From: CAYUZU01 sp964448675
Lineage (GTDB): Bacteria > Planctomycetota > Phycisphaerae > UBA1845 > Fen-1342
DNA: 64,000 bases
Assembly: GCA_964448675.1 (NCBI GenBank)
Contig: CAYUZU010000009.1
Location: forward strand, 124,001 to 188,000
Direction: 5' to 3'
Position numbers and translations under genes: made by a program. This document shows positions 37,370 to 45,471 of the stretch, piece after piece. Positions within the stretch are counted from its first letter, which is position 1. Each line of letters starts with the position of its first letter. The notes under the pieces were generated by a model. It was not told the origin of the DNA. It was given only the letters and a program-made list of their open reading frames with translations, and made no database searches.

Positions 37370-37837
37370 TTATTTCTCCGGCGGCGGCTTGTCACCGGGC
37401 GGCTTCGCGACAAGGTTGCGGACCACGACCGCGTCGCCGCTGGCGAACCACTTGCCGTTGGGGCCCTGCTGCGTCTGCAGGTTGATGATCGCGTTGGCCC
37501 CCTTCTGCGCCGCCAGCGCCTTGCACCACTCGACCGCAGTCAACGACGACGGCTTGCCCTCGGTGAAGACCGCCTCGAGCTGCCGCGTGATCGCGAAGCC
37601 CGCGATGCGATTCGTCGAGCTGGTCGTCCAAATCTGCTCGGCCAGCCGCTTCACCTCCTCCTGTTGCAGGCGGACGTGCTCGTATTGGCGGCGCAACTCG
37701 GCCTGCCGGCGGGCAACACTGCGGCGCCAGCGCCGGCCGCTGATCCAACGGAGCACAATCACCAGGGCGATGAACGCCGCCGCGGCGAGCACGATCCGCT
37801 GCACCAGCGGGTCCAACTGGTTGTACCACTCGAGCAT
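37370..37837 (-). CDS. small membrane protein with coiled coil, 155 aa
   Basis: The start at 37837 is set by a clean AGGAGG seven bases before the ATG. The product has one membrane helix at about 14-33 (RIVLAAAAFIALVIVLRWIS), a basic patch and a coiled-coil stretch with EVKRLAEQIWTT. The soluble domain carries AVEWCKALAAQKGANAIINL, reminiscent of YbjQ/DUF74-like or small stress proteins without a clear match. Pro/Lys residues close the chain. Function unknown. It is divergent from the tRNA-Lys locus and convergent with the secreted Lys-rich protein. Confidence 0.65.
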   Translation of the reverse strand: MLEWYNQLDPLVQRIVLAAAAFIALVIVLRWISGRRWRRSVARRQAELRRQYEHVRLQQEEVKRLAEQIWTTSSTNRIAGFAITRQLEAVFTEGKPSSLTAVEWCKALAAQKGANAIINLQTQQGPNGKWFASGDAVVVRNLVAKPPGDKPPPEK

Positions 37838-38143
37838 GGCCGCCCTCCTGAGGCGCCGCGGACCAACAGCGTGCCGGTCGCCCGAATCCCGCACCGTGCC
37901 GTCCTGCGGCCCGCGCTGGCGACCCGACCGCCGCCGGTCGCCGACACCTGATCCCACCGGCATTGTACGCGGTTGTCAATTCGCCCGGCAGCTGGCCCGT
38001 CGCGACGCCAGGCGGCGGTTTTTTGGCGATTCTGCGCTGGAAACCGCCCGCGACGTTGCTATATTGCGTTGTTTCCCCAGCGGGACTTGTCGCACGTTCC
38101 GCTTTGGGTACCATCGTGGAGTGCCCTGTCTGGCAGGGTCGCC
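37838..38143. other. intergenic region upstream of tRNA-Lys, 306 bp
   Basis: No gene is seen. It contains the RBS of the leftward gene, a candidate tRNA promoter (38087-38114) and a small hairpin CCCTG/CAGGG (about 38123-38138) just before the tRNA. Confidence 0.45.
38087..38114 (+). promoter_or_regulatory. candidate tRNA-Lys promoter
   Basis: TTGTCG (38087-38092), 16-base spacer, TACCAT (38109-38114). Transcription would start about 20-25 bases before the tRNA 5' end. An alternative -10 (TATATT near 38071) also exists. Confidence 0.3.
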
Positions 38144-38216
38144 GCCTCCGTAGCTCAGTTGGCAGAGCAGCTGGCTCTTAACCAGCGGGTCCTAGGTTCG
38201 AGCCCTAGCGGAGGCA
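38144..38216 (+). tRNA. tRNA-Lys (anticodon CTT)
   Basis: A complete 73-nt cloverleaf. Acceptor GCCTCCG pairs with CGGAGGC. The D-arm is GCTC/GAGC, the anticodon stem has loop CTCTTAA (CTT reads AAG, lysine), and the T-arm is CTAGG-TTCGAGC-CCTAG with discriminator A. The 3' CCA is not encoded. It is followed ten bases later by a strong terminator, so it is a single-gene unit. Confidence 0.97.
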
Positions 38217-38225
38217 TCTCCTCAG

Positions 38226-38260
38226 CCCCGGTTCCGCCCACGGAATCGGGGTTCTTTGTT
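38226..38260 (+). terminator. intrinsic terminator after tRNA-Lys
   Basis: GC-rich hairpin: CCCCG-G-TTCCG pairs with CGGAA-T-CGGGG across a CCCA loop (38226-38251), with TTCTTTGTT directly after. Confidence 0.85.
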
Positions 38261-38632
38261 GCGCAGGTGGGGGTCGCGCGGGGAAGGTCACCGGTGCTTG
38301 GGCCCACGCGTCACGCGCGCACCCTCGGCCGCACCGCCGGCCAGGCCGTCGGGTGCCATCCTGCGTCCGGCCCGCATCCGCCGAACTGATGCACCGGCCA
38401 CTGGTCCGCTCGCGCCGACAAGATGCGGCCCCACCGCAAGCAACGCCACGCGCACTTCTTGCCGTGGCCAGGGTCCCCCGGCGCGTGTGCCGCGCTCCAC
38501 CACTGCGGCCGTCACAGCCGCCCCCCGGCACCTGCCGATAAACCCGAGAGACCCGCGTGCGTGCCACGGTGTTCGCGTGGTGTGGGAACGGAAGTCGTCG
38601 CGTACAGGCCAAGCGTTCTGGCGCAGGGCAAC
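38261..38632. other. intergenic region before the ParA-like gene, 372 bp
   Basis: Short open frames exist on both strands, but all are Arg/Ala/Pro-rich with shadow composition. No RNA or repeat was recognised. The ParA-like gene has only a weak AGGG before its ATG. Confidence 0.4.
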
Positions 38633-39475
38633 ATGATCATCTCGTTCGTCAACAGCAAGGGCGGGGTCGGCAAGACGACCCTCTCGGTACACACGGCCGT
38701 GTGGCTGCACGAGCGCGGTCTGCGCGTCGCCGTGATCGATGCCGACGAGCAGGCCAGCACCAGCCAATGGGTCGCCAAGGCCGCCCCGGACCTGCCGCTC
38801 TACCCCTTCGCGTCGGCGCGCGAGGTGCTGGAACAGGGCCCGCCGCTGAGCGATACGTTCGACGTGGTGGTGGCGGACGGGCCGGCGGCGCTCGGCTCGC
38901 GGATCGGCGCCATCATCTCCGTGAGCGATCTGGCGGTGATGCCGATCATGCCGAGCATGCTCGACATCTGGGCGTCGTACAAGACCGCGCGGCTCATCTA
39001 CAAGATGCGTTTTCACCCCAAGCGACAAGGCCTGCCGCACGCGCTCACCGTGCTCAACCGCGCGAACTCGCGAACACGGCTCGCCCGCATCGCCCGCAGT
39101 GCCATCCACAAGTACGGCTTTCCCGTGTCGCCGGTCGTCATCGAGGCCCGCACCTCCTACGCCGAGGCATGCGAGAAGGGGACCACCGTCTGGAACCTCG
39201 GGCGGCGCGCGGCCCGCGCGACAGCGGAAATGACGCGGCTCATCGAGCACATGATGAAGCTGCAGCCGGACCCGACGGTCAGCGCCCGCCTCGCCCTGCG
39301 ACAGATCGGGGCCCCCGCGCCATCCGCCGTGCTCGCGGCCCGCACGATCCCCGAGAAGGAAGTCCCGCCGGCCCCGTCCGCCCCCGCGTCGCCGGTCGTC
39401 AGCAACCCGGGGGAATCGGACACCGCCTCGGGCCCACCCACTTCGTCGGCGGCGGCCCCTGCGCCGCACCAGTAG
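38633..39475 (+). CDS. orphan ParA-family ATPase
   Basis: This 280-aa ParA/MinD-type ATPase has a deviant Walker A, SKGGVGKTT (residues 8-16), very close to the N-terminus. Walker A' is VAVIDADEQAS, and the Walker B region FDVVVADGPAA carries Asp. Switch-like residues follow. The ATPase part ends near residue 215; the remaining 65 residues are Ala/Pro/Ser-rich and look disordered. There is no N-terminal HTH, and no ParB or parS-like site was noticed, so it resembles single-gene ParA proteins that position protein clusters rather than DNA. The ATG at 38633 is chosen because it puts the P-loop at the usual place. Confidence 0.85.
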   Translation: MIISFVNSKGGVGKTTLSVHTAVWLHERGLRVAVIDADEQASTSQWVAKAAPDLPLYPFASAREVLEQGPPLSDTFDVVVADGPAALGSRIGAIISVSDLAVMPIMPSMLDIWASYKTARLIYKMRFHPKRQGLPHALTVLNRANSRTRLARIARSAIHKYGFPVSPVVIEARTSYAEACEKGTTVWNLGRRAARATAEMTRLIEHMMKLQPDPTVSARLALRQIGAPAPSAVLAARTIPEKEVPPAPSAPASPVVSNPGESDTASGPPTSSAAAPAPHQ

Positions 39476-39553
39476 GCGCACAGCCGCGCCGGGCGCGTTT
39501 CATGGCGCGCAACTGCACCGCCGCCATCCAGGCAAGGCACGGAGCAGGCGTGA

Positions 39554-41377
39554 TTACTCTTCAGGCTCCGGTTCAAGCCCCTCGCCCGGGTTGGTCATGC
39601 AGTTCAGCACGAGAACGAACGCGTCGATATCGCGCCAGTTGACCGACCCATCCCCGTTGCAGTCCGAATTCAACCAGTTGCAGCCCGGGTACTGCTGTTC
39701 ATAGATCTGGCGCCCCGCTGTCGCCGCAGCAAACGCATTGACATCGCGGTTGGAAACCACCCCATCGCAGTCGGCATCGCCGATGCTCAGGTCACCGCAG
39801 GACACACAACCGCAGGCCGAATCCCCGATCGCAATCCGCACGTCGGAACAACTGATCACGCCATCCTTGTTGAGATCGGCGTGGTAGTTGAACCACGGGT
39901 CCTGCTGCTCCACGGCGAAATCGTGCAGCAGCTGCCCGATGTCGGCCCCCGTGACCTGTCCATCGACCGTCACGTCGCCCATGCACGAATTCAGCCAGAC
40001 CGCCGCGACCAGCACCGTCTGGTCCGGCATTCCCACCAGGTCGCCAGCACAACGCCCGAATGCCGCCGCGATTTCCGGCCGGGCGTTGCCGAACAGGTCG
40101 CCCACCGCGATGTTACGCGGGCGGAGGATCTCCTGCAGGTCCGACGACTCGGTGCGCAACCCGGTCGTGTCGACTGGTGTCGGGCGAACGCGCGTCCACT
40201 GGGTCGCGCCGGCACTGGAGAGCGTGATTTCGATCTGGTTCGCTTCGTCGGACTGGCCGACCTTCTGCTTGGTGACGAGATCCGCATCGCCATCCCCATC
40301 GATGTCACACAGGACGCCCGCCATGCCGCGATCCGGCGATAGCCCCGCGTACCCGGTGACCTCGCGACGCAGGACGAAGTCCAGCGGCAGGCGCCCTTCC
40401 CAATACTGCACCCGCGCGCCGTCGAGCCCCAGCAGCAACAGCCCGGGCGGCCGGCCCGGAACGTGCACCGCGACGGCGTCGGAACACAGTAGCGACGGGT
40501 ATTCCATCCGCGCCGCAAACCCGCCCGCTGTCACGTCCAGGTTGTACCAGGCGGCAAACGCCGGATCGTCTTCCTCCGGCGGGTGCACCGAGGCCGTCAA
40601 CGCCAGGTCGGGCTGGCCATCCTGGTCGAAGTCCGCCACGGCCATGCCGCGCGTGTACTGGATGTACGACATGCCCTCGAGCGCTGTCCAGTAGAGTCGC
40701 CGCATGTCGGCGATCGAACCCGACGTGGTCCAGAAGTGCACGGGCCCCTCGATGAAGTACTGCAGCGGATCAACCAGGACGACGAGCTCGTCGCGACCAT
40801 CGTTGTTGAAGTCGGCGGCGATGAGCTCGGTCGGGGTCTGCAGGTTGCCGGCGGTATTCCAGCCGAACGGGAACTTGAGATGCTGCGCGAAGCTGCCTTC
40901 CCCGAGGTTCTCGATGAACCAGATCTCGTCGCCGAAGAACGGGCTCGCGGCGAGGTCGACATCGCCATCGCCGTCGAAATCGCCGATGCCCAGGTCGGCC
41001 GTGCCCATGCGGAAGATCGACCAGGCTTCGCCGAGCGGCTGGTCGGGATCGAAGAGGTCGAGTTCGGCCAGCAGCGCGAACTCGTCGCCGGTGTTCTCGA
41101 ACACCGTTAGCCGCCGCAAATTCTCGCGGTACGTCGTGGCGTGCGTAAGGTGCCACAGGACCGCCAGGTCGCTGCGGCCGTCGCCGTTGTAGTCGGCCAC
41201 CTCGACATCGGTAACCGTGCCGGACGAGTATTCCGGCGGGACCAGTGTCACCGGCACGATGATCGGCGACGAGCGAATGAGCAGCCCGTGATTGTTCGGT
41301 GGTGGCGCTGCCTCACCGGCAGCATGAGCGAGCGACAGGGAAAGGAAGACGATCAGGACGCGTGCAACGTTGCCCAT
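39554..41377 (-). CDS. secreted FG-GAP/VCBS repeat protein with dockerin-like C-terminus
   Basis: This 607-aa exported protein has a signal peptide to about residue 25. It is followed by repeated FG-GAP/VCBS calcium-loop motifs (VADYNGDGRSDLAVL, IGDFDGDGDVDLAAS, AADFNNDGRDELVVL, VADFDQDGQPDLALT, CDIDGDGDADLV), which normally fold as a beta-propeller. The C-terminal part (about 455-600) has four dockerin-like EF-hand segments, including ADLNKDGVISCSDV, GDADCDGVVSNRDV and SDCNGDGSVNWRDI. The start is set at 41377, where GAGGAA precedes an ATG and signal peptide. Such dockerin-type tails are widespread in Phycisphaerae exported proteins. There is no VPEP tail. It is convergent with parA. Confidence 0.88.
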   Translation of the reverse strand: MGNVARVLIVFLSLSLAHAAGEAAPPPNNHGLLIRSSPIIVPVTLVPPEYSSGTVTDVEVADYNGDGRSDLAVLWHLTHATTYRENLRRLTVFENTGDEFALLAELDLFDPDQPLGEAWSIFRMGTADLGIGDFDGDGDVDLAASPFFGDEIWFIENLGEGSFAQHLKFPFGWNTAGNLQTPTELIAADFNNDGRDELVVLVDPLQYFIEGPVHFWTTSGSIADMRRLYWTALEGMSYIQYTRGMAVADFDQDGQPDLALTASVHPPEEDDPAFAAWYNLDVTAGGFAARMEYPSLLCSDAVAVHVPGRPPGLLLLGLDGARVQYWEGRLPLDFVLRREVTGYAGLSPDRGMAGVLCDIDGDGDADLVTKQKVGQSDEANQIEITLSSAGATQWTRVRPTPVDTTGLRTESSDLQEILRPRNIAVGDLFGNARPEIAAAFGRCAGDLVGMPDQTVLVAAVWLNSCMGDVTVDGQVTGADIGQLLHDFAVEQQDPWFNYHADLNKDGVISCSDVRIAIGDSACGCVSCGDLSIGDADCDGVVSNRDVNAFAAATAGRQIYEQQYPGCNWLNSDCNGDGSVNWRDIDAFVLVLNCMTNPGEGLEPEPEE

Positions 41378-41550
41378 CGAGCATTCCTCGTCTGGCAGTT
41401 GGCTTCGTGCGGACTCCAGCCAACCCCCAGCCCGCGCGGTCAATGCTACTCGCCCCGCTTAAGGTCTCTATCGGATGACGATGTGTTTAGCGCTAAGGTC
41501 GTCCGCCGAAGCTCCCGCGGCAGATTACCGTGCACTAATCTTCAGCGCCG

Positions 41551-41593
41551 GAAAACAACACGGGCCGGGTATCCAACTGGATCCCGGCCCGTG
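41551..41593 (-). terminator. intrinsic terminator of the PEP-CTERM gene unit
   Basis: Eleven-base perfect outer stem (41559-41569 with 41583-41593, CACGGGCCGGG type) plus an inner ATCC/GGAT, with loop AACT. Read on the minus strand it is followed by TTGTTTTC (41558-41551). It lies 44 bases after the stop at 41637. Confidence 0.88.
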
Positions 41594-41636
41594 GGAATCT
41601 CTAGTCGCGGGCTCCGAAGAGCCGAGCACCTTGGTT

Positions 41637-42401
41637 TTAGCGCCGGCGGCTGACGAGGGCCAGCATGCCCAGCGCGAGCAACCCGAAGCTGGCGGGCTCC
41701 GGCACGAAGACGTAGCTCGTGCCGAATTCGACCGTGTCGAGCTTGGTCAAGGTGAACGCGAACGAAGCCGAGATGTTACTCACCGGCGCGGGAATGTCCG
41801 CGTAATTGAACGCGTCGGGGTAGTTCTCCGACGGGTTGTACACCTGACCGCCGCCACCACTCGTGCCACCGACCTGGGTGACCGACTCGTGGAAAAGCGT
41901 GCCGTCGTAGAACGTGCGATAGACGCCGTTGCCACCGATGCCGTTCAGCCAGACGTCCTCGTCACCATCGCCATCCGGATTCTCGGTCACGGTGAACGAC
42001 CAGCCCATGCGGGCGGCCGTGTACTCCTCCAGCACGGTCGGGAAGGAAACCACGCCAGGGGTGACCTCGAACTCGGTGCCGGCATCATCCATGCCCGCCC
42101 GCACACCGTAGTTCATCTGAATCTTCGCAGGCTTGGTGGGGTCATCCGTGATGAAGATCTGCATGCCTGTCAGCTCGGCGACGGCGTTGGGGCCGTCCAT
42201 CAGAACCTGGGCCGGCAGACTCAGGAAGTAGGTGCTGGTCGCCGGGATATAGGTGAAATCACCGAGCGTACGCTCGACAACGGCGGTCCCGGCGGAGTTG
42301 GTCGCCGTAATGCGGATCGCCGGCTCACCCACGCCTGCCGCGGCCACCGCCGCGCCGGCGAGCAACACCCCTAACAGCACGAATCTATTCGTTCTCGTCA
42401 T
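41637..42401 (-). CDS. PEP-CTERM sorting domain protein
   Basis: This 254-aa secreted protein has signal TNRFVLLGVLLAGAAVAAAG, a beta-rich body of about 200 residues (ITATNSAGTAVVERTLGDF, Asp/Gly loop ENPDGDGDEDVWLNG) and a VPEP tail, then a 15-residue hydrophobic helix and terminal SRRR, the exosortase-type PEP-CTERM signal. Of two adjacent ATGs, the one at 42401 has the better distance to the GGAGAGGG element. It is the last gene before a strong terminator and probably shares a transcript with the next PEP-CTERM gene. Exosortase itself is not in the window. The body is of unknown function, probably a surface or extracellular-matrix protein. Confidence 0.87.
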   Translation of the reverse strand: MTRTNRFVLLGVLLAGAAVAAAGVGEPAIRITATNSAGTAVVERTLGDFTYIPATSTYFLSLPAQVLMDGPNAVAELTGMQIFITDDPTKPAKIQMNYGVRAGMDDAGTEFEVTPGVVSFPTVLEEYTAARMGWSFTVTENPDGDGDEDVWLNGIGGNGVYRTFYDGTLFHESVTQVGGTSGGGGQVYNPSENYPDAFNYADIPAPVSNISASFAFTLTKLDTVEFGTSYVFVPEPASFGLLALGMLALVSRRR

Positions 42402-42510
42402 CATCCCTCTCCTTCGAGTTTCTTCCGCATCGCGCTTCATTAAACGCACCGCGGACTGCGCCGGGCCCTCTCTCCCATTCGCCCTGCGCAGTCCCAGTAA
42501 CGTCTTGGCC

Positions 42511-43320
42511 TTATCGGCGACGCAGCAGCGCCAAGCCCGCCAGCAGAACCAGGCTGGCCGGCTCCGGAACCAGAATGTAGGTCGAGGAGCCGCTGGCCAG
42601 GTCGTTCGCGGAGAGCTCGAAGTGGATCTCGGAGCTCGCCGTGCTGACCGTGTCATTGATCGTCTGCCATCCCGTATCATCCGACCCTGCACCCACACCG
42701 AGCGGGGCAGCGGTGACGTCCTCAGTCAGGATCTCGGCGAACAGGCTACCCGCACCGGGGGCCGCGCCGTTGTAGTACGAGAAGGACACGCCATCGTTGT
42801 CGTTGTGCGCCGTCAGCAACGCACCGTCGTTGTTCGTGTCCGTCACGTTCACGCCAACCTCGGACTTCGCATCCGGATTGACAATCGGATCGAACGAGTA
42901 CAGCGGCGAGGTCAGCACGAACTCGGTCATGCCCGGACCGGCACCGGCAATCATGACGAAGTTCAACTGCACCTGCGGATTCTGCCGCGTCCCGGGCGCC
43001 GGCGCCTGCACCATCACCGACGTCGTGTTGCCCTGATCATCACTGGGCATCAGCGTCGCCAGCGGCTGCGTCGGCCCGTTGGGATCAAACGGCATGACCG
43101 GCGTTTCGCTCTCCAGCGACCACACCCAGGCATTCTGCTCGGGATTCCAGGTCCCTTCCGACGGGACCGCGAAGTCGCCGATGCACAACCCGGTCTCCGG
43201 GTCGCACGCCTGGAAGTAGAAGATGTAGTCCGACAGGTCGGCGGTTGCCACCGACGTTCCGGCGATCGCGAGGACCGCGACGCACAGCGTGATTCTGCTC
43301 ATAGCCTTCCCCATGTTCAT
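42511..43320 (-). CDS. PEP-CTERM sorting domain protein
   Basis: This 269-aa secreted protein has signal peptide SRITLCVAVLAIAGTSVATA and a body with a Cys pair early (ACDPETGLCIGD), Asp/Asn-rich loops (VTDTNNDGALLTAHNDNDG) and beta strands. The C-terminus has VPEP, a hydrophobic stretch and RRR. Three in-frame Met codons lie at 43320, 43314 and 43302. An AAGGAGG is nine bases before the first; the last would also give a good signal peptide. It is 109 bp upstream of the next PEP-CTERM gene with no terminator between, so the two are probably co-transcribed. It resembles its neighbour in organisation but not obviously in sequence. Confidence 0.87.
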   Translation of the reverse strand: MNMGKAMSRITLCVAVLAIAGTSVATADLSDYIFYFQACDPETGLCIGDFAVPSEGTWNPEQNAWVWSLESETPVMPFDPNGPTQPLATLMPSDDQGNTTSVMVQAPAPGTRQNPQVQLNFVMIAGAGPGMTEFVLTSPLYSFDPIVNPDAKSEVGVNVTDTNNDGALLTAHNDNDGVSFSYYNGAAPGAGSLFAEILTEDVTAAPLGVGAGSDDTGWQTINDTVSTASSEIHFELSANDLASGSSTYILVPEPASLVLLAGLALLRRR

Positions 43321-43641
43321 CCTGGTGTTCCTCCTTCCACGTCCTGCCCGGCGCGATTCGCGCTCGGGTTGGCTTCCTCTCAGCGTGCCTTATAGGCCCT
43401 TCCGCTCCTCCAGTCAACCGGAATTGCGAGGCCTCACGCAAAATGCCCGGGAAGCCTCCTCCTGCAACTCGGCCAACGATATGTACTCCTACTCTGCCAC
43501 CGATTCTAACCTCCCCGAGAGCCCGATACCAGCAGATTCTTCTAATCTGAGCACTTTCCCGAACAATAATTTTCGCTCCGTATCCGCGCACGGGATGAGT
43601 TTGCGCGTATTATCGGACAATGAGCCCGCTTCGACGGCGAC
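43321..43641. other. intergenic region between PEP-CTERM and exporter genes, 321 bp
   Basis: No gene is supported. Bases from about 43480 to 43620 are AT-richer than the rest and should carry the promoter of the leftward PEP-CTERM unit. I found no clear sigma70 or sigma54 element. Confidence 0.4.
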
Positions 43642-45366
43642 TCAATACTCCAGCCGCTCAAAATGGCGCCCACCGACCCATAAGCTCACCCCCGCCACCA
43701 GCACCCCGAACAACACCAGCGCCGGCACCAGCAGGTTCGCGTCCCGCACTTCCCCCATCGACACCCCACCACCGCCACCGAAACCGCGCATCCCGGCCAG
43801 CGCCAGGCACCCCATCTCCACCGCGACGAACAACATGCTCGCAATCAGGTTGAACGTCCCGCCGAAGCCCGCCGCGATCTTCGCCGGATTCCGCTGTCCC
43901 AGCACCGGAAAACGCGCACCGAGCCCCACAGCCAGCCCCGACAAGCCGATACAGATGCCCAGGCAAACCGCCAGCTGCAGTCGCGCCCATTCCGCCGGCA
44001 GCGTCAGCGCGTGCGTTGCCAGACCAATCACCAGCAGCGCCGAAAACCCCGTGACTGTCAGGGCAAAAACGAACTTCACCAGCAGGATGGACACGCGCCG
44101 CGTGGGCAACATGCCCAGCAGCCACAGCTGCTGACTCTCCAGCGACAGCAGCGGAAACACGAAGCGGCTCGTGAACGTCGCCAGGATCAGGCTGACCGTG
44201 ACCAGGTTCAGATACGCGACCACCGCGCGCACGCCCGTGCCGCCCACGCCCACCGGCAACCAGTGCAGATTCACCGTCTGCAGCTTCACCGCGTAGATCA
44301 CGAGCAGCCCCATCATGATCACCATCTGCGACCATTGGGGCGCATCGCGCGCGAAGCCGCGCAGGTCCTTCAGCATGATCATCCGCAGCCGCCGCGGCAG
44401 ATAGAAAAACAGCACGTTGCACAGCGTCGCCGTGAACCACCCGTTGCGCACCATGGTGCGCGCCCGACCCTGCTGCGCCCGGCTGTAGGCCTGCCCCCAG
44501 TTGCGTCCCAGGATGTTCACCACCAGCCAGGCGAAGAACAACCCGTTCGCCCAGACGACGCCCAGGTACACGAGGCTCTCGCCGGCCCGCTGCTGCATGG
44601 CCGCCACGATGCCTTTGGCCGACCAGGTGCTGGGCAGCAGGGGCTGCTTGGCCACGCTGAGCTGGCCATAGAACGTGCGCAGCCACTGCTCCGACACTTC
44701 GGCGTCGCGCATCAGGCTCCAGCCCCACAGGGCCGCCGCCGCCACCACCAGGCCGCCGCCCCAGAACGCCAGCGCCAACGGCCGCCGCGGCGCCCACATC
44801 GCAACGGCCCACGCCACGAGCAGGCCGAAGGTCGATGGAATAATGATGAAGCCGAGGAAATGGGCGACGAACAGCGGGTAATAGTACCACTCGACGTTCG
44901 TGTTGCGGGACACCGCCAGCATCAGCGGCACGCCCAGCAGCAGAAACGACCAGCTCGACAGCAGCGTGCCCTCCAGCCATTTCAGGCACACCGCCTGCCG
45001 GGCCGGTATCGGCATCGCCAGCAGGTACGCGGCCTCGTGCCGCCCATAGAGCGCCCCGAACGACAGGATCGCGTTGGAGAAGGCCAGCATGACCGCCAGC
45101 ACCAGGAAAAAGTGCACGAAGATCTGCTGGTTGGCGACGACCGCGATCAACTCCCAGCGGTTGATCTGGTGCAACACGATCGTCAACAGCTGATAGAGCG
45201 CTCCCCAGATGACGAACAGCACCAGCAATACCGTAAACGCCCGCACCGGCGCTTCACGCAACTGCTGGTCGACCCCGTTCCGCAACTGGGCCAGGCGGGC
45301 CCGCAGCGCCACCGCAAAATGGAACGGCGTGACAAGTCCCGCTCGCGCTATCGACAAACCGCGCAT
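43642..45366 (-). CDS. putative ABC exporter permease (ABC_export family-like)
   Basis: This 574-aa inner-membrane protein has about twelve hydrophobic segments (for example FTVLLVLFVIWGALYQLLTI, PLFVAHFLGFIIIPSTFGLL, SMLFVAVEMGCLALAGM). It resembles the long permeases annotated as putative ABC exporters, with a central cytoplasmic stretch of charged residues (RNWGQAYSRAQQGRARTMVR). The motif MPIPARQAVCLKWLEG near residue 118 and the later LGMLPTRRVSILLVKF are a repeated pair, suggesting two halves of related fold. No ATP-binding partner gene is adjacent, so the ATPase must be elsewhere. Substrate unknown. Confidence 0.75.
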   Translation of the reverse strand: MRGLSIARAGLVTPFHFAVALRARLAQLRNGVDQQLREAPVRAFTVLLVLFVIWGALYQLLTIVLHQINRWELIAVVANQQIFVHFFLVLAVMLAFSNAILSFGALYGRHEAAYLLAMPIPARQAVCLKWLEGTLLSSWSFLLLGVPLMLAVSRNTNVEWYYYPLFVAHFLGFIIIPSTFGLLVAWAVAMWAPRRPLALAFWGGGLVVAAAALWGWSLMRDAEVSEQWLRTFYGQLSVAKQPLLPSTWSAKGIVAAMQQRAGESLVYLGVVWANGLFFAWLVVNILGRNWGQAYSRAQQGRARTMVRNGWFTATLCNVLFFYLPRRLRMIMLKDLRGFARDAPQWSQMVIMMGLLVIYAVKLQTVNLHWLPVGVGGTGVRAVVAYLNLVTVSLILATFTSRFVFPLLSLESQQLWLLGMLPTRRVSILLVKFVFALTVTGFSALLVIGLATHALTLPAEWARLQLAVCLGICIGLSGLAVGLGARFPVLGQRNPAKIAAGFGGTFNLIASMLFVAVEMGCLALAGMRGFGGGGGVSMGEVRDANLLVPALVLFGVLVAGVSLWVGGRHFERLEY

Positions 45367-45471
45367 GGCACCCTGAGTTTAGTCGCGACCACGGAGGAAG
45401 CGTAGCACGGCTTACCTGTCCGGCCAGGACGGCACCGGGCCGCCCGGCATACCACCCGACGCGTCCACCCG

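Noticed and set aside
38144..38632. Integrated element at tRNA-Lys
   Set aside because: No integrase, no direct repeat of the tRNA 3' end and no composition change beside the tRNA.
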